Assembly: GCF_041949975.1 (NCBI RefSeq)
Contig: NZ_JBHFQG010000002.1
Span: 1 to 64,000, forward strand
Length of the DNA stretch: 64,000 nucleotides
Direction of reading: 5' to 3'
From: Alteribacillus sp041949975
GTDB lineage: Bacteria; Bacillota; Bacilli; Bacillales; Marinococcaceae
Within the stretch, counting starts at the first letter, position 1. Every line of letters begins with the position of its first letter. Of this stretch, positions 51,394 to 59,889 are shown in pieces. A program made the position numbers and the translations under genes. The notes beneath the pieces are model-generated. The model did no database searches. It had not been told where the DNA came from and saw nothing but the letters and a program-made list of their open reading frames with translations.

Positions 51394-52491
51394 ATGAAAG
51401 TAATTGTGACAGGCGGAGGAACTGGAGGACATATATATCCGGCACTCGCGCTGGTGAAAGAAATAAAAAGATTTGCTCCGCATAGTGAGTGTTTATATAT
51501 AGGAACAAAAAAAGGGCTGGAAAGCGATATTGTACCAAGAGCAGGCATCCCATTTAAAACTATCACCATCAGTGGATTTAAGCGTAAAATATCTGTACAC
51601 AATGTAAAGACGGTCTGGAAGTTCATTCGAGGCACAAGAAAAGCCAGGAAACTGATTGAAGAATTTGGAGCTGACATTGTGATCGGTACAGGAGGATATG
51701 TGGCTGGACCGGTAGTTTATGCTGCTTCAAAAATGGGAGTTCCCACTATTATTCATGAACAGAATAGTGTCCCTGGATTGACGAATAAATTTTTAAGCCG
51801 ATTTGTCGACAAAGTAGCAGTATCATTTAAAGAGTCCTCGACCTACTTTCCTTCCGATAAAGTAAGCTATACAGGAAACCCAAGAGCATCAGAGGTTTCA
51901 GGAGAAAAAAGAGAAAATCCGCTTGGTGATATTGGTTTAAAAGAAGAAAAGAAAACAGTCGTGATTGTGGGGGGGAGCCGCGGTGCCAGACCGATTAATG
52001 AAGCGTTTCTGGAGGCACTACCTGCTGTAGGAAGTAAAAAGTGGCAATATTTGTATGTAACTGGTTCGGTTCACTATGATAAAGTAATAGAAGAAGTGAA
52101 AAAAGCCGGAAATCCAGAAAATGTAGTGATCAAACCGTTTATTCATGATATGCCTGCCGTTCTTTCTTACGCAGATCTTATGGTTACAAGAGCCGGGGCT
52201 ACTACATTAGCAGAAATCACAGCATTGGGATTGCCATCTATTCTAATTCCGAGCCCGTATGTAACAAACAATCACCAGGAAAAAAATGCGAGAGCACTTA
52301 GTGAAAATGGGGCAGCTATTTTGCGTACGGAAAAAGAGCTGGATGCAAAAATACTGTTAAAAGACATAGATGAGGTGCTTTCAAATGAAGAAACGTGGAA
52401 GTCTATGAACCGTTCGTCTTTAAAATTAGCAGCACCTCGGGCAGCTGAACATATCTATCATTTAATGGAAGAATTAATGACTCCTCAATAA
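51394..52491 (+). CDS. murG: UDP-GlcNAc:lipid I N-acetylglucosaminyltransferase MurG
   Basis: MurG makes lipid II at the membrane. This 365-residue GT-B enzyme has GGGTGGHIYPALAL, GTGGYVAGPVV, HEQNSVPGLTN, VGGSRGARPIN and the TRAGATTLAEI nucleotide motif. The ribosome site is TCAGGAGGAT. Confidence 0.96.
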   Translation: MKVIVTGGGTGGHIYPALALVKEIKRFAPHSECLYIGTKKGLESDIVPRAGIPFKTITISGFKRKISVHNVKTVWKFIRGTRKARKLIEEFGADIVIGTGGYVAGPVVYAASKMGVPTIIHEQNSVPGLTNKFLSRFVDKVAVSFKESSTYFPSDKVSYTGNPRASEVSGEKRENPLGDIGLKEEKKTVVIVGGSRGARPINEAFLEALPAVGSKKWQYLYVTGSVHYDKVIEEVKKAGNPENVVIKPFIHDMPAVLSYADLMVTRAGATTLAEITALGLPSILIPSPYVTNNHQEKNARALSENGAAILRTEKELDAKILLKDIDEVLSNEETWKSMNRSSLKLAAPRAAEHIYHLMEELMTPQ

Positions 52492-52571
52492 GGAAAAAGT
52501 TAAACATTCAGCCAAACGGCAGAACCATTTACTTTATTCTTCTGACAACAAAAGGAGGGTATCGGAAGGTA

Positions 52572-53480
52572 ATGAAAGAAATAATAAATGAATTAGAAAA
52601 CGCAAATGTAGGGAAAGTAGCGGAAAAAGAACCGCTTTCTAAACACACAACCTGGAAGATAGGCGGCCCGGCAGATATTTTTATCGAACCAGATGGGGTA
52701 GACGGTCTGGTCGAAACGATGAAAATTATCAATCAATATAATATACCCTGGAGAGCAATTGGCAGAGGTTCCAACTTGCTGGTAGATGATGAGGGTGTTG
52801 AAGGGGCAGTAATTAAACTTGGTCAAAATATCAGCGATTTGGAAATAGAAGGGGAGACTCTTCGTGTTGGCGGAGGATATTCTTTTATCAAACTAGCTAC
52901 TATAATCAGCAAAGAAGGACTGTCCGGTCTCGAATTTGCAGGCGGAATCCCTGGAACGGTCGGTGGTGCTGTTTTTATGAATGCCGGCGCTCATGGTTCT
53001 GATATGTCTAACATATTAATAGAAGCCCGTGTTCTGTTTCCGGACGGACGTCTGATTTGGATAAAAAAGGAGGATATGGACTTTTCTTATCGCACCTCAC
53101 GCTTGCAAAAAGAAAAAGGTATTTGTGTTGAAGCGAAGCTGCAAATGAGAAAAGGAGATAAAAAGACGATTGTAGAAGAAATGCAAAAGCATAAAAGCTA
53201 TCGTCGTGAAACCCAGCCATGGAACCATCCTTGTGCAGGCAGTGTATTCCGTAACCCGCTGCCTGACCACGCTGGCGCTTTAATAGAAAGAGCAGGTCTC
53301 AAAGGCTACCGGGTAGGTGGAGCTCAAATATCCGAGATGCATGCCAACTTCATTGTGAATGTCAAGGAAGCGAAAGCAGGTGACGTTCTGGCAATCATAA
53401 AGCATGTTCAAGAGACGATTCGTGATAAATACAATGTTGAAATGACAACAGAAGTGGAGCTCGTAAGAAGACAGGCGTAA
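52572..53480 (+). CDS. murB: UDP-N-acetylenolpyruvoylglucosamine reductase MurB
   Basis: MurB reduces enolpyruvyl-UDP-GlcNAc to UDP-MurNAc with FAD and NADPH. The 302-residue type II form has TTWKIGGPADIF, RGSNLLVDD, FAGGIPGTVGGAVFMNAGAHG, YRTSR and the catalytic Ser in NHPCAGSVFRNP. The ribosome site is AAAGGAGGG. Confidence 0.96.
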   Translation: MKEIINELENANVGKVAEKEPLSKHTTWKIGGPADIFIEPDGVDGLVETMKIINQYNIPWRAIGRGSNLLVDDEGVEGAVIKLGQNISDLEIEGETLRVGGGYSFIKLATIISKEGLSGLEFAGGIPGTVGGAVFMNAGAHGSDMSNILIEARVLFPDGRLIWIKKEDMDFSYRTSRLQKEKGICVEAKLQMRKGDKKTIVEEMQKHKSYRRETQPWNHPCAGSVFRNPLPDHAGALIERAGLKGYRVGGAQISEMHANFIVNVKEAKAGDVLAIIKHVQETIRDKYNVEMTTEVELVRRQA

Positions 53481-53495
53481 CTGCCTGTCTTATTT
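53469..53495 (+). terminator. Terminator-like hairpin at the end of murB
   Basis: AGACAGGC (53469-53476) pairs perfectly with GCCTGTCT (53483-53490) across the murB stop codon and is followed by TATTT. It lies within the dcw cluster, so it may act as a partial terminator before divIB. Confidence 0.6.
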
Positions 53496-53522
53496 GGAAA
53501 AAATCATTCCGAAAACAACAAC

Positions 53523-53597
53523 GCACAGGACGTATTTACACAGGAGTCAGTGACATCTGTATTGTACTTTCGCCGCCAAAAACGACATGTCCTGTGC
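53523..53597. repeat. Inverted repeat GCACAGGAC/GTCCTGTGC after murB
   Basis: A perfect 9-bp inverted repeat has a 57-base loop. The CACAGGACGT word and the following CGAACTTAG also occur in the extra modules of repeat copy 3, so this is probably a decayed piece of the same family. The region 53495-53706 contains no gene. Confidence 0.6.
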
Positions 53598-53706
53598 TCT
53601 GGCGTGTGCGAACTTAGTAGAAGTTCATTAACGTCAGCCAAACGTGATTTAAAACAATGGTTCTAACGCTTTTCTTATTAGATAAGAAATTATATAATTT
53701 TACACT

Positions 53707-53874
53707 TTGATGTCTAGCTTCAGTGCCCAGCCTCTTCGGAGGCCCATGTGTAAGGAACTTCTGCTAAAGGCGTGAACGTCCTGTTCACAACGCAGAAGTC
53801 ACCACATCATGTGGAAGTAAGAACGCTGGAGAACATTTACCTGTCGAGGCTTACCAGGGCACTTACGCTTTTCT
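53707..53874. repeat. Dispersed structured repeat, copy 2 (inside the dcw cluster)
   Basis: Same layout as copy 1. It has the GTCTAGCTTCAG block, GCCTC/GAGGC, ACTTCTGC/GCAGAAGT (53757-53764 with 53792-53799) enclosing GTGAAC/GTTCAC (53772-53777 with 53783-53788), CCACAT/ATGTGG, then CCTGTCGAGGC and an ending ACTTACGCTTTTCT. It stops 21 bases before the divIB start and sets the sequence just upstream of the divIB ribosome site. Confidence 0.85.
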
Positions 53875-53894
53875 TTTTAGGAGGGATAAAAAAG

Positions 53895-54734
53895 ATGCCG
53901 GATAAAAAGGTAGTGACAATAGATGACCGCATTCCTGCATTGAAAGAAAAGCGGAAAAAAAAGTCTAACCGACGCTTGATTATGTACCTTTCCATCTTTT
54001 TTATTCTCATTCTGCTTGTTGTCTATTTTCAGTCTCCTTTAAGTCATGTTCGTCATATCCAGGTGGATGGAAACGTGCATGTGAGTGAAGGGGAAATTAT
54101 CAGCATGAGTGAGGTAGAAAAAGGGACAAGCCTTTGGAATGTAGATACAGGCGCAATAGAAAGCAGGCTGAAGGAAATTATTGAAGTAGAAGAGGCATTC
54201 GTAAGCCGGTCTTTCCCTTCGACTGTATCCATTAATATCGAAGAATATAAGCGCATGGCTTACGTTGAAATACAAGATAAATATACGCCTATTTTAAAAA
54301 ACGGTGAGGTTCTATATGATAATCCTGTTTCAGTTCTGCCAGCAGATGCTCCAGTTTTGAAAAACTTTGAAGAAAATAGACAGCTAGAAGCATTTGCCGA
54401 AGAACTAAGCCAACTTGGTGAAGGGGTTTTAAATCGTATCTCGGAAGTGTTTTATAACTCTGAAGAAGAAGGGGATGCATTGCATCTTTATATGAACGAT
54501 GGAATTGAAGTAGCAAGCACTATAAATAATTTTGCAAGTTACATGTCTTCTTATCCCTCTATTGCAAGAGAAATTGATCCTCAAAATCAGGGTGTACTGC
54601 ATATGAAAATGAGCCCTTATTTTGAATCTGCGGAAGAAACAGAAGAATCAACAGAAGAAAGTATAGAAAATACAGAACAGCCGCAAGAACCGTCGCTAGA
54701 AACAAATGAGGAGGAGAATCTTGAGGAAGAATGA
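53895..54734 (+). CDS. divIB: Cell division protein DivIB (FtsQ)
   Basis: This 279-residue bitopic division protein has a basic cytoplasmic tail (1-30), one helix (about 31-50), a POTRA domain starting at HVRHIQVDGNVHVSEGEI, a beta domain and a very Glu/Ser-rich acidic tail. DivIB stabilises the FtsL-DivIC complex. The start at 53895 follows TTAGGAGGG, which lies right after repeat copy 2. Longer frames read into the repeat and are rejected. Confidence 0.93.
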   Translation: MPDKKVVTIDDRIPALKEKRKKKSNRRLIMYLSIFFILILLVVYFQSPLSHVRHIQVDGNVHVSEGEIISMSEVEKGTSLWNVDTGAIESRLKEIIEVEEAFVSRSFPSTVSINIEEYKRMAYVEIQDKYTPILKNGEVLYDNPVSVLPADAPVLKNFEENRQLEAFAEELSQLGEGVLNRISEVFYNSEEEGDALHLYMNDGIEVASTINNFASYMSSYPSIAREIDPQNQGVLHMKMSPYFESAEETEESTEESIENTEQPQEPSLETNEEENLEEE

Positions 54735-55416
54735 GGTCCGAATGCTCACTCTATTATTCGTTGTGGTTGGTTTTTTATTTGCCCTTACATATCAAACAAC
54801 GACAGAGCAAAATCCAAGAGCTGAAGAAGGACAAGAAATGTGGGAAGAGGACCGGCTGAGAAGTTCCATATTAGAGGAACAGGAACAAAATCGTGGATTA
54901 GAAGAAGAGTGGCAAACGCTTCAGAGAGAAGTTAGGGATTTAGAGGAAGAACTTGCTGAAGCAGAAGTATCTTCTTTTAATTTAGTGGAAGACCTTGAAA
55001 AGCTGAGGATGCTAACGGGAGAGGTTGCAGTAGAAGGGCCTGGTGTGGAAGTGACACTTAATGACCATACATATGTACCTGATGGCAGCAATCCTAATAA
55101 CTATATAGTGCATGAGCGCCATATACAAGAAGTTGTTGACGAATTAGTATTGGCAGATGCAGAAGCGATATCCATTAATGGTTTTCGTGTATTACGAAAT
55201 TCTTCTATACAATGTGCTGGTCCTGTTATAAAAATTGACAGCAACACGTCAGCAGCACCTTTTGTAATCGAAGCCATCGGAGATTCGGAACAGCTTGAAG
55301 CAGCGCTGGAATTATCAGGTGGTGTCAAAGACAGGCTTGTGAACGAGAATGTTGAAGTACGTATTCAAAAGCATAATGAAGTATTCATGCAGCCCTTGGT
55401 AGGAGAGAGTGAGTAA
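54721..55416 (+). CDS. ylxW: DUF881 protein YlxW
   Basis: This 231-residue protein has an N-terminal membrane helix (residues about 8-24), a charged coiled coil (45-100) and a DUF881 domain (VEGPGVEVTLNDHT, VVDELVLADAEAISINGFRV). The role of the family is unknown. Its genes lie between divIB and ftsA in most bacilli. The TTG start at 54721 follows GAGGAGGAG and overlaps divIB by 14 bases. Confidence 0.9.
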   Translation: MRKNEVRMLTLLFVVVGFLFALTYQTTTEQNPRAEEGQEMWEEDRLRSSILEEQEQNRGLEEEWQTLQREVRDLEEELAEAEVSSFNLVEDLEKLRMLTGEVAVEGPGVEVTLNDHTYVPDGSNPNNYIVHERHIQEVVDELVLADAEAISINGFRVLRNSSIQCAGPVIKIDSNTSAAPFVIEAIGDSEQLEAALELSGGVKDRLVNENVEVRIQKHNEVFMQPLVGESE

Positions 55417-55417
55417 T

Positions 55418-56125
55418 ATGAGTATTGTTATAAGGGTACTGCTTTTATTGGTTTGCGCCGGAGCTGGCTATGCTGCTGTCAGCCAGCTGCAAAATTCACC
55501 GCAAACTAATGCAGCAGACAGTCGCGACATTCTGGAATTGCGCCAAACTCTGCGGGAAGAACAAAAACACAGACAAGAATTATATGAACGAATTAGAGAA
55601 AATGAACGTCTGCTTGAAGAATATGAAACCGAACAAAAAAACAGTACTGAATATGCGATGAAAGAAGCAGTTTCTAAATTGGAAAAAAAAGCAGGACTTA
55701 CAGAAGTAAATGGAAAGGGGGTTGAGATTGAAATAAAGGCAGCAAGTTCAGACCGCACAGATAAGGCCAGTAGTGAAACCTCTTTAAGTCCGGCCTTGCT
55801 TCGCCGGCTAGTTAATGAGCTCTTTCGGTTTGGCGCCGACGACATATCGATAGAAGGAGAAAGAATTATAGAAACAACAGCACTTCGTGATATTGGCGGA
55901 GTTACTCATATAAATGGAAAAAGGTTAACAGCTCTGCCATTAAAAGTCCAAGTACTTACAGATGAACCAGAAGAAGTACATAATCAATTTACTGTATCAG
56001 AGTCTGTTGAGTATTTATCATTAGAAAACTTAGAAGCATCATCTGAGATAGAAGAAAATATTACCATTCCAGCCTACGATGAAATAAGAAGAGTCCGCCA
56101 TATGGAAGCAGCAGAGGAGGAGTAG
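55418..56125 (+). CDS. ylxX: DUF881 protein YlxX
   Basis: This paralog of YlxW, 235 residues, has an N-terminal helix, a coiled coil (about 35-85) and a DUF881 domain (LTEVNGKGVEIEIKA, LVNELFRFGADDISIEGERI). The start codon is either ATG 55418 or the GTG nine bases upstream. ATG gives better spacing to AGGAGAG. It follows ylxW directly and precedes sbp by three bases. Confidence 0.88.
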   Translation: MSIVIRVLLLLVCAGAGYAAVSQLQNSPQTNAADSRDILELRQTLREEQKHRQELYERIRENERLLEEYETEQKNSTEYAMKEAVSKLEKKAGLTEVNGKGVEIEIKAASSDRTDKASSETSLSPALLRRLVNELFRFGADDISIEGERIIETTALRDIGGVTHINGKRLTALPLKVQVLTDEPEEVHNQFTVSESVEYLSLENLEASSEIEENITIPAYDEIRRVRHMEAAEEE

Positions 56126-56128
56126 TTA

Positions 56129-56470
56129 ATGTGGCTGCCGGTCGTCGGGATATTTATAGGAATATTACTTGGTTTATTAACCGGTGTGCAAATACCAGCT
56201 GAATATACAGTATATCTTACTATAGCTGTTCTGGCTGTACTTGATACTCTATTTGGCGGGGTAAAAGCAAGTTTGAAGCATGAATTCGAAGACTCCCTAT
56301 TTCTGTCAGGATTGTTTATTAATCTAGTTTTTGCTTTAAGTTTAGCTTTTCTGGGCAAGCAACTTGGTGTAGACTTATATTTAGCAGCAGTTTTTGCTTT
56401 TGGTATGAGGCTTTTTCGAAATATTGCCATAATACGAAGAGAAATGGTGAAGCGGTATAAAAAAGAGTAA
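56129..56470 (+). CDS. sbp: Small basic protein Sbp (DUF1290)
   Basis: This 113-residue membrane protein has four helices and a basic C-terminus (RREMVKRYKKE). It matches the DUF1290 small basic protein that always precedes ftsA in bacilli, including the LDTLFGGVKASLKHEFED loop. Its function is unknown. The ribosome site is GAGGAGG. Confidence 0.93.
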   Translation: MWLPVVGIFIGILLGLLTGVQIPAEYTVYLTIAVLAVLDTLFGGVKASLKHEFEDSLFLSGLFINLVFALSLAFLGKQLGVDLYLAAVFAFGMRLFRNIAIIRREMVKRYKKE

Positions 56471-56530
56471 AATTGAATATGAAAAGAGCAGACAACCTGG
56501 CAATCTTAAAAAATAATTTCCGTCTCATAC

Positions 56531-56559
56531 AAAGGATTTTATTATCGGTTGTTGAAGTG
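56531..56559 (+). promoter_or_regulatory. Candidate sigma-H promoter of ftsAZ
   Basis: AAAGGATTT (56531-56539) is a perfect RNAGGAWWW -35. GTTGAAGTG (56551-56559), 11 bases later, matches most of RNNGAATWW. A sigma-H promoter at this place drives ftsAZ at sporulation onset in B. subtilis. Confidence 0.6.
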
Positions 56560-56709
56560 TAATAGTATTGAAAAACAATCGTAAAATTTTTTTGTTAGTT
56601 TTTTCACACCAACCATCTTCTCGCGTGCTAAGATGGAAGGAAGGTGAAAGAATCAGGAAAAGAAAGAATAATAGATGCAGTTAAGACATGCAACGGGAGG
56701 TGCCAATAC

Positions 56710-57996
56710 ATGAACAACGATGATATTTATGTCAGCCTTGATATCGGTACGTCCGGCGTTCGAATTATAATAGGGGAAATGTCCGGAGGCTCCTTAAAAG
56801 TGATTGGAGTAGGCAATGCTCCTTCCACCGGATTAAAAAAAGGAGCCATTGTAGATATCGATGAAACAGTAAAATCTATACAACAGGCTGTCGAACAAGC
56901 AGAACGAATGGTAGGACTTCAGGTAGAACAGGTTATTGTCGGTGTCAACGGTAACCACATTGACATGCAGACTTGCAGCGGAGTAGTAGCTGTATCAAGT
57001 CCTGACAGAGAAATTAGAAATGATGATATAGAAAGGGTAATGGATGCAGCGCAGGTGCTTTCCATCCCACCAGAACGAGAAGTGATTGATGTTATTCCGA
57101 CACAGTTTATTGTGGATGGCCTCGAGGGTATAAATGACCCTAGGGGGATGCTGGGCGTCCGCCTTGAATTAGAAGGAGTAATTATTACAGGAGCAAAAAC
57201 AGCATTACATAATTTGCTTCGATGTGTAGAAAAAGCCGGACTAGAAGTTGCTGATATTTGTTTGCAGCCGCTTGCTGCAGGCACTGTAGCTGTTTCTAAA
57301 GATGAAAAATCTTTAGGAGTTGCACTTGTAGATATTGGCGGAGGCTCCACTACCATCTCTGTGTTCCAAAATGGAATGATGCAGGCCATGTCTGTACTTG
57401 CTATCGGCGGAGATCACATTACCAATGATATTTCTGTCGGACTTCGTACTACTACAGAAGAAGCAGAGCGGGTAAAGAAAGAACATGGACATGCTTTTAT
57501 TGATGAAGCTTCTGATGAAGTGACATTTGAAATGAAAACGATAGGCAATGAAAACACGGAAGAATATTCCCAATATGAAATTGCTCATATTATCGAGCCG
57601 CGTTTAGAAGAGATATTAGAGCTGGTTGATGATGAAGTATATAAAATGGGTTTTTCTGATCTTCCTGGAGGTTATATACTCACGGGAGGTTCTGTCATGG
57701 TGCCGGGAGCCCTGGAACTAGCCAGGGATGTGCTCCGGCATAGTGTGCGGATGGCTGTTCCTGATTATATTGGAGTTAGAGAACCGGTGTATACAACAGG
57801 AATCGGTCTGATTGAATTTGCTCACCGAAATGTTAAAATTCAGGGTAAGGAAACAGCTGCTTCGGTTACTCCTGCTAAAAATAACGAACCAGAAGAGAAG
57901 CCAAGTCAGCAAAAAGCACCAAATAAAGAGAAAAACCCTGAAGATCCAGGCATGAAAAGCAAGGTGAAGAACTTTTTCAAAGTCTTTTTTGAATAA
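56710..57996 (+). CDS. ftsA: Cell division protein FtsA
   Basis: FtsA is the actin-like ATPase that anchors FtsZ filaments to the membrane. The 428-residue protein has phosphate loops SLDIGTSGVRII and VALVDIGGGSTTISVF, the 1C domain, adenosine motif GGYILTGGSVMVPG and a C-terminal amphipathic membrane helix (KVKNFFKVFFE) after a charged linker. The start at 56710 follows CGGGAGGTG. Confidence 0.96.
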   Translation: MNNDDIYVSLDIGTSGVRIIIGEMSGGSLKVIGVGNAPSTGLKKGAIVDIDETVKSIQQAVEQAERMVGLQVEQVIVGVNGNHIDMQTCSGVVAVSSPDREIRNDDIERVMDAAQVLSIPPEREVIDVIPTQFIVDGLEGINDPRGMLGVRLELEGVIITGAKTALHNLLRCVEKAGLEVADICLQPLAAGTVAVSKDEKSLGVALVDIGGGSTTISVFQNGMMQAMSVLAIGGDHITNDISVGLRTTTEEAERVKKEHGHAFIDEASDEVTFEMKTIGNENTEEYSQYEIAHIIEPRLEEILELVDDEVYKMGFSDLPGGYILTGGSVMVPGALELARDVLRHSVRMAVPDYIGVREPVYTTGIGLIEFAHRNVKIQGKETAASVTPAKNNEPEEKPSQQKAPNKEKNPEDPGMKSKVKNFFKVFFE

Positions 57997-58147
57997 GAAA
58001 CTACAATCTGCTGTGCGTTTTGAGCGAAGGCAGAAAGGCAGCGCAAAGTGAACGATACAGCTCAAATGTTATTGATTAGAGCACTTGCCCATCTCTTTTT
58101 AGGTGCATGGTTGAATGGATAGATTTGATGAATTAGGAGGACCTTGA

Positions 58148-59320
58148 ATGTTGGAATTTGAAATGGATATGGAACAACTAGCGCAAATTAAAGTAATAGG
58201 TGTTGGCGGCGGCGGCTCCAATGCCGTGAATCGTATGATTGAAAATGGACTCCAGGGAGTAGAGTTTATTGCGGTGAACACAGACGCTCAGGCACTCCAA
58301 CTATCAGAAGCTGAAACAAAACTGCAGCTGGGCGGTAAATTGACGCGGGGCCTTGGTGCAGGGGCTAATCCTGAAATTGGAAAGAAAGCAGCAGAAGAAA
58401 GCAAAGAACAAATTGAAGAAGCTTTAACTGGTGCAGATATGGTATTTATTACTGCTGGAATGGGAGGCGGAACAGGTACTGGTGCTGCTCCTGTTATTGC
58501 TGAAGTAGCAAAAGAAATCGGCGCATTAACTGTTGGTGTGGTAACCAGACCATTTACCTTTGAAGGAAGAAAGCGTTCCGGACAGGCATCTACTGGGATC
58601 ACATCGTTAAAAGAAAAAGTAGATACGTTAATTGTTATACCTAACGACCGCTTACTTGAAATCGTAGATAAAAATACACCAATGCTGGAAGCTTTCCGTG
58701 AAGCTGATAATGTTCTCCGCCAAGGTGTACAAGGTATTTCAGACTTGATTGCTGTACCGGGTCTTATTAACCTGGACTTTGCTGACGTAAAAACAATTAT
58801 GAGTGAAAAAGGCTCCGCTTTAATGGGTATCGGTATAGCAACTGGTGAAAACAGGGCGGCTGAAGCTGCGAAGAAAGCGATATCCAGCCCGCTGCTTGAA
58901 ACATCAGTTGACGGAGCGCAAGGCGTCCTGATGAACATTACAGGCGGAACCAACCTGAGCTTGTTTGAAGTTCATGAAGCAGCAGAGATTGTTTCAGATG
59001 CCTCTGATCACGAAGTGAATATGATATTTGGTTCAGTAATTAACGAGAATTTGAACGATGAAATTGTCGTGACAGTTATTGCAACTGGTTTTGAAGACAA
59101 CGAAGAAAAACAGCAAAAACAGCCTCAGCGCCAGGCAGGCATACAGCAAAGACGAAGCCAGCCAACAGCCGGGGTAACACCGCGAATGAATCAGCCTCAG
59201 CAAGAACGACCAGTACAAGAAGAAGTTAACGAACCAACCAAAGAACAGCAATCGCAAGAAGAAGAACCAGAAACCCTGGATATACCAACTTTCCTGCGCA
59301 ATCGCCGTAGAAGGAAATAA
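58148..59320 (+). CDS. ftsZ: Cell division protein FtsZ
   Basis: FtsZ is the tubulin-like GTPase that forms the Z ring. The 390-residue protein has KVIGVGGGGSNAVNRM, the GTP signature GGGTGTGAAP, the T7 loop NLDFADVKTIM, a Gln/Glu-rich linker (about 320-375) and the conserved C-terminal peptide DIPTFLRNRRRRK that binds FtsA, SepF and EzrA. The ribosome site is TTAGGAGG. Confidence 0.98.
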   Translation: MLEFEMDMEQLAQIKVIGVGGGGSNAVNRMIENGLQGVEFIAVNTDAQALQLSEAETKLQLGGKLTRGLGAGANPEIGKKAAEESKEQIEEALTGADMVFITAGMGGGTGTGAAPVIAEVAKEIGALTVGVVTRPFTFEGRKRSGQASTGITSLKEKVDTLIVIPNDRLLEIVDKNTPMLEAFREADNVLRQGVQGISDLIAVPGLINLDFADVKTIMSEKGSALMGIGIATGENRAAEAAKKAISSPLLETSVDGAQGVLMNITGGTNLSLFEVHEAAEIVSDASDHEVNMIFGSVINENLNDEIVVTVIATGFEDNEEKQQKQPQRQAGIQQRRSQPTAGVTPRMNQPQQERPVQEEVNEPTKEQQSQEEEPETLDIPTFLRNRRRRK

Positions 59321-59337
59321 CAACTGTAAAAAGCAGC

Positions 59338-59389
59338 AAGGGGCTGTCCCGTAAGCCGATGTTTCGGTTTAGAGGACAGCCCCTTCTTC
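59338..59389 (+). terminator. Terminator of ftsAZ
   Basis: AAGGGGCTGTCC (59338-59349) pairs perfectly with GGACAGCCCCTT (59374-59385), followed by CTTC. It has a strong stem but a short T-run. Confidence 0.8.
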
Positions 59390-59479
59390 GTATTATAAGG
59401 AGGATATCACCCATAACAGAGGAGAACCCACAGACTCTCAGAAATATATGGTATGACGCAAGGCACCAAAGCAGGGTTG

Positions 59480-59667
59480 TTGTATCCCAATAAGAAGAAA
59501 CCGTATTACCGGTCTCTAAGAAAGGGTGTTGGAACCTGAATAAGAGGAATCAAAGGAGGGACGGTAACCAAGCTGGGGTATTGGACACTGGAAAAGAGAT
59601 AAAAAAAAAGTCGGCGCGGTAATCAAGCGAGAAAGTTGGACCCCGGTAAAGAGAAATTCAAGCTCAA
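59480..59667. repeat. Degenerate tandem repeat between ftsZ and spoIIGA
   Basis: Four units begin with TTG at about 59480, 59529, 59581 and 59636, spaced 49-55 bp. Shared words are TTGGA-CC-G-(A)TAAGAGGAA and GGTAA(C/T)CAAGC. The gap 59390-59889 otherwise holds a hairpin (TGCAGCA 59709-59715 with TGCTGCA 59740-59746, inner GCCGA/TCGGC) and the spoIIG promoter. A minus-strand frame across it has no ribosome site and repetitive translation, so it is not called a gene. Confidence 0.65.
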
Positions 59668-59814
59668 ACGGGCTCCAATAGAAGAATGCTGAGACTACAT
59701 TTAACACTGCAGCACTTTTAGCCGAACATCGGCCTTCCTGCTGCACTTGATCAAGACGCTTCCTTTTTTCTTGTGACAAAATAAGTGAAAAGAAGAGAAA
59801 AAAGCTGTCATGAA

Positions 59815-59847
59815 TTGACAGACTTCTAAATAGATTACATATATAAT
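59815..59847 (+). promoter_or_regulatory. spoIIG promoter (long-spacer sigma-A type)
   Basis: A perfect TTGACA (59815-59820) and TATAAT (59842-59847) are 21 bases apart. The B. subtilis spoIIG promoter is known for its 22-bp spacer and its need for Spo0A~P, which binds over the -35. The TGTCATGAATTGACA palindrome here overlaps the -35, but a clear TGTCGAA 0A box is not seen. Confidence 0.75.
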
Positions 59848-59889
59848 TGGAAATACTCTATTAAAGATGAATGTAAGAAGGTGATATAA

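Noticed and set aside
53772..53894. Extended N-terminus of DivIB reading into repeat copy 2
   Set aside because: The added 41 residues are translation of the repeat. A strong ribosome site and the family N-terminus support 53895.
56919..57389. 156-codon minus-strand frame opposite ftsA
   Set aside because: It has no ribosome site or domain and lies inside the highly conserved ftsA.
58288..58953. 221-codon minus-strand frame opposite ftsZ
   Set aside because: It is a codon-mirror of ftsZ with no ribosome site and low-complexity Pro/Ser/Ala translation. ftsZ itself is certain.
59709..59746. TGCAGCA/TGCTGCA hairpin upstream of spoIIGA as a terminator
   Set aside because: There is no T-run on either strand. 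It may be part of decayed repeat DNA.
59516..59779. 87-codon minus-strand frame over the ftsZ-spoIIGA tandem repeat
   Set aside because: It has no ribosome site, and the translation only reflects repeat units (recurring FSL/RLI-like words), so the repeat explains it.
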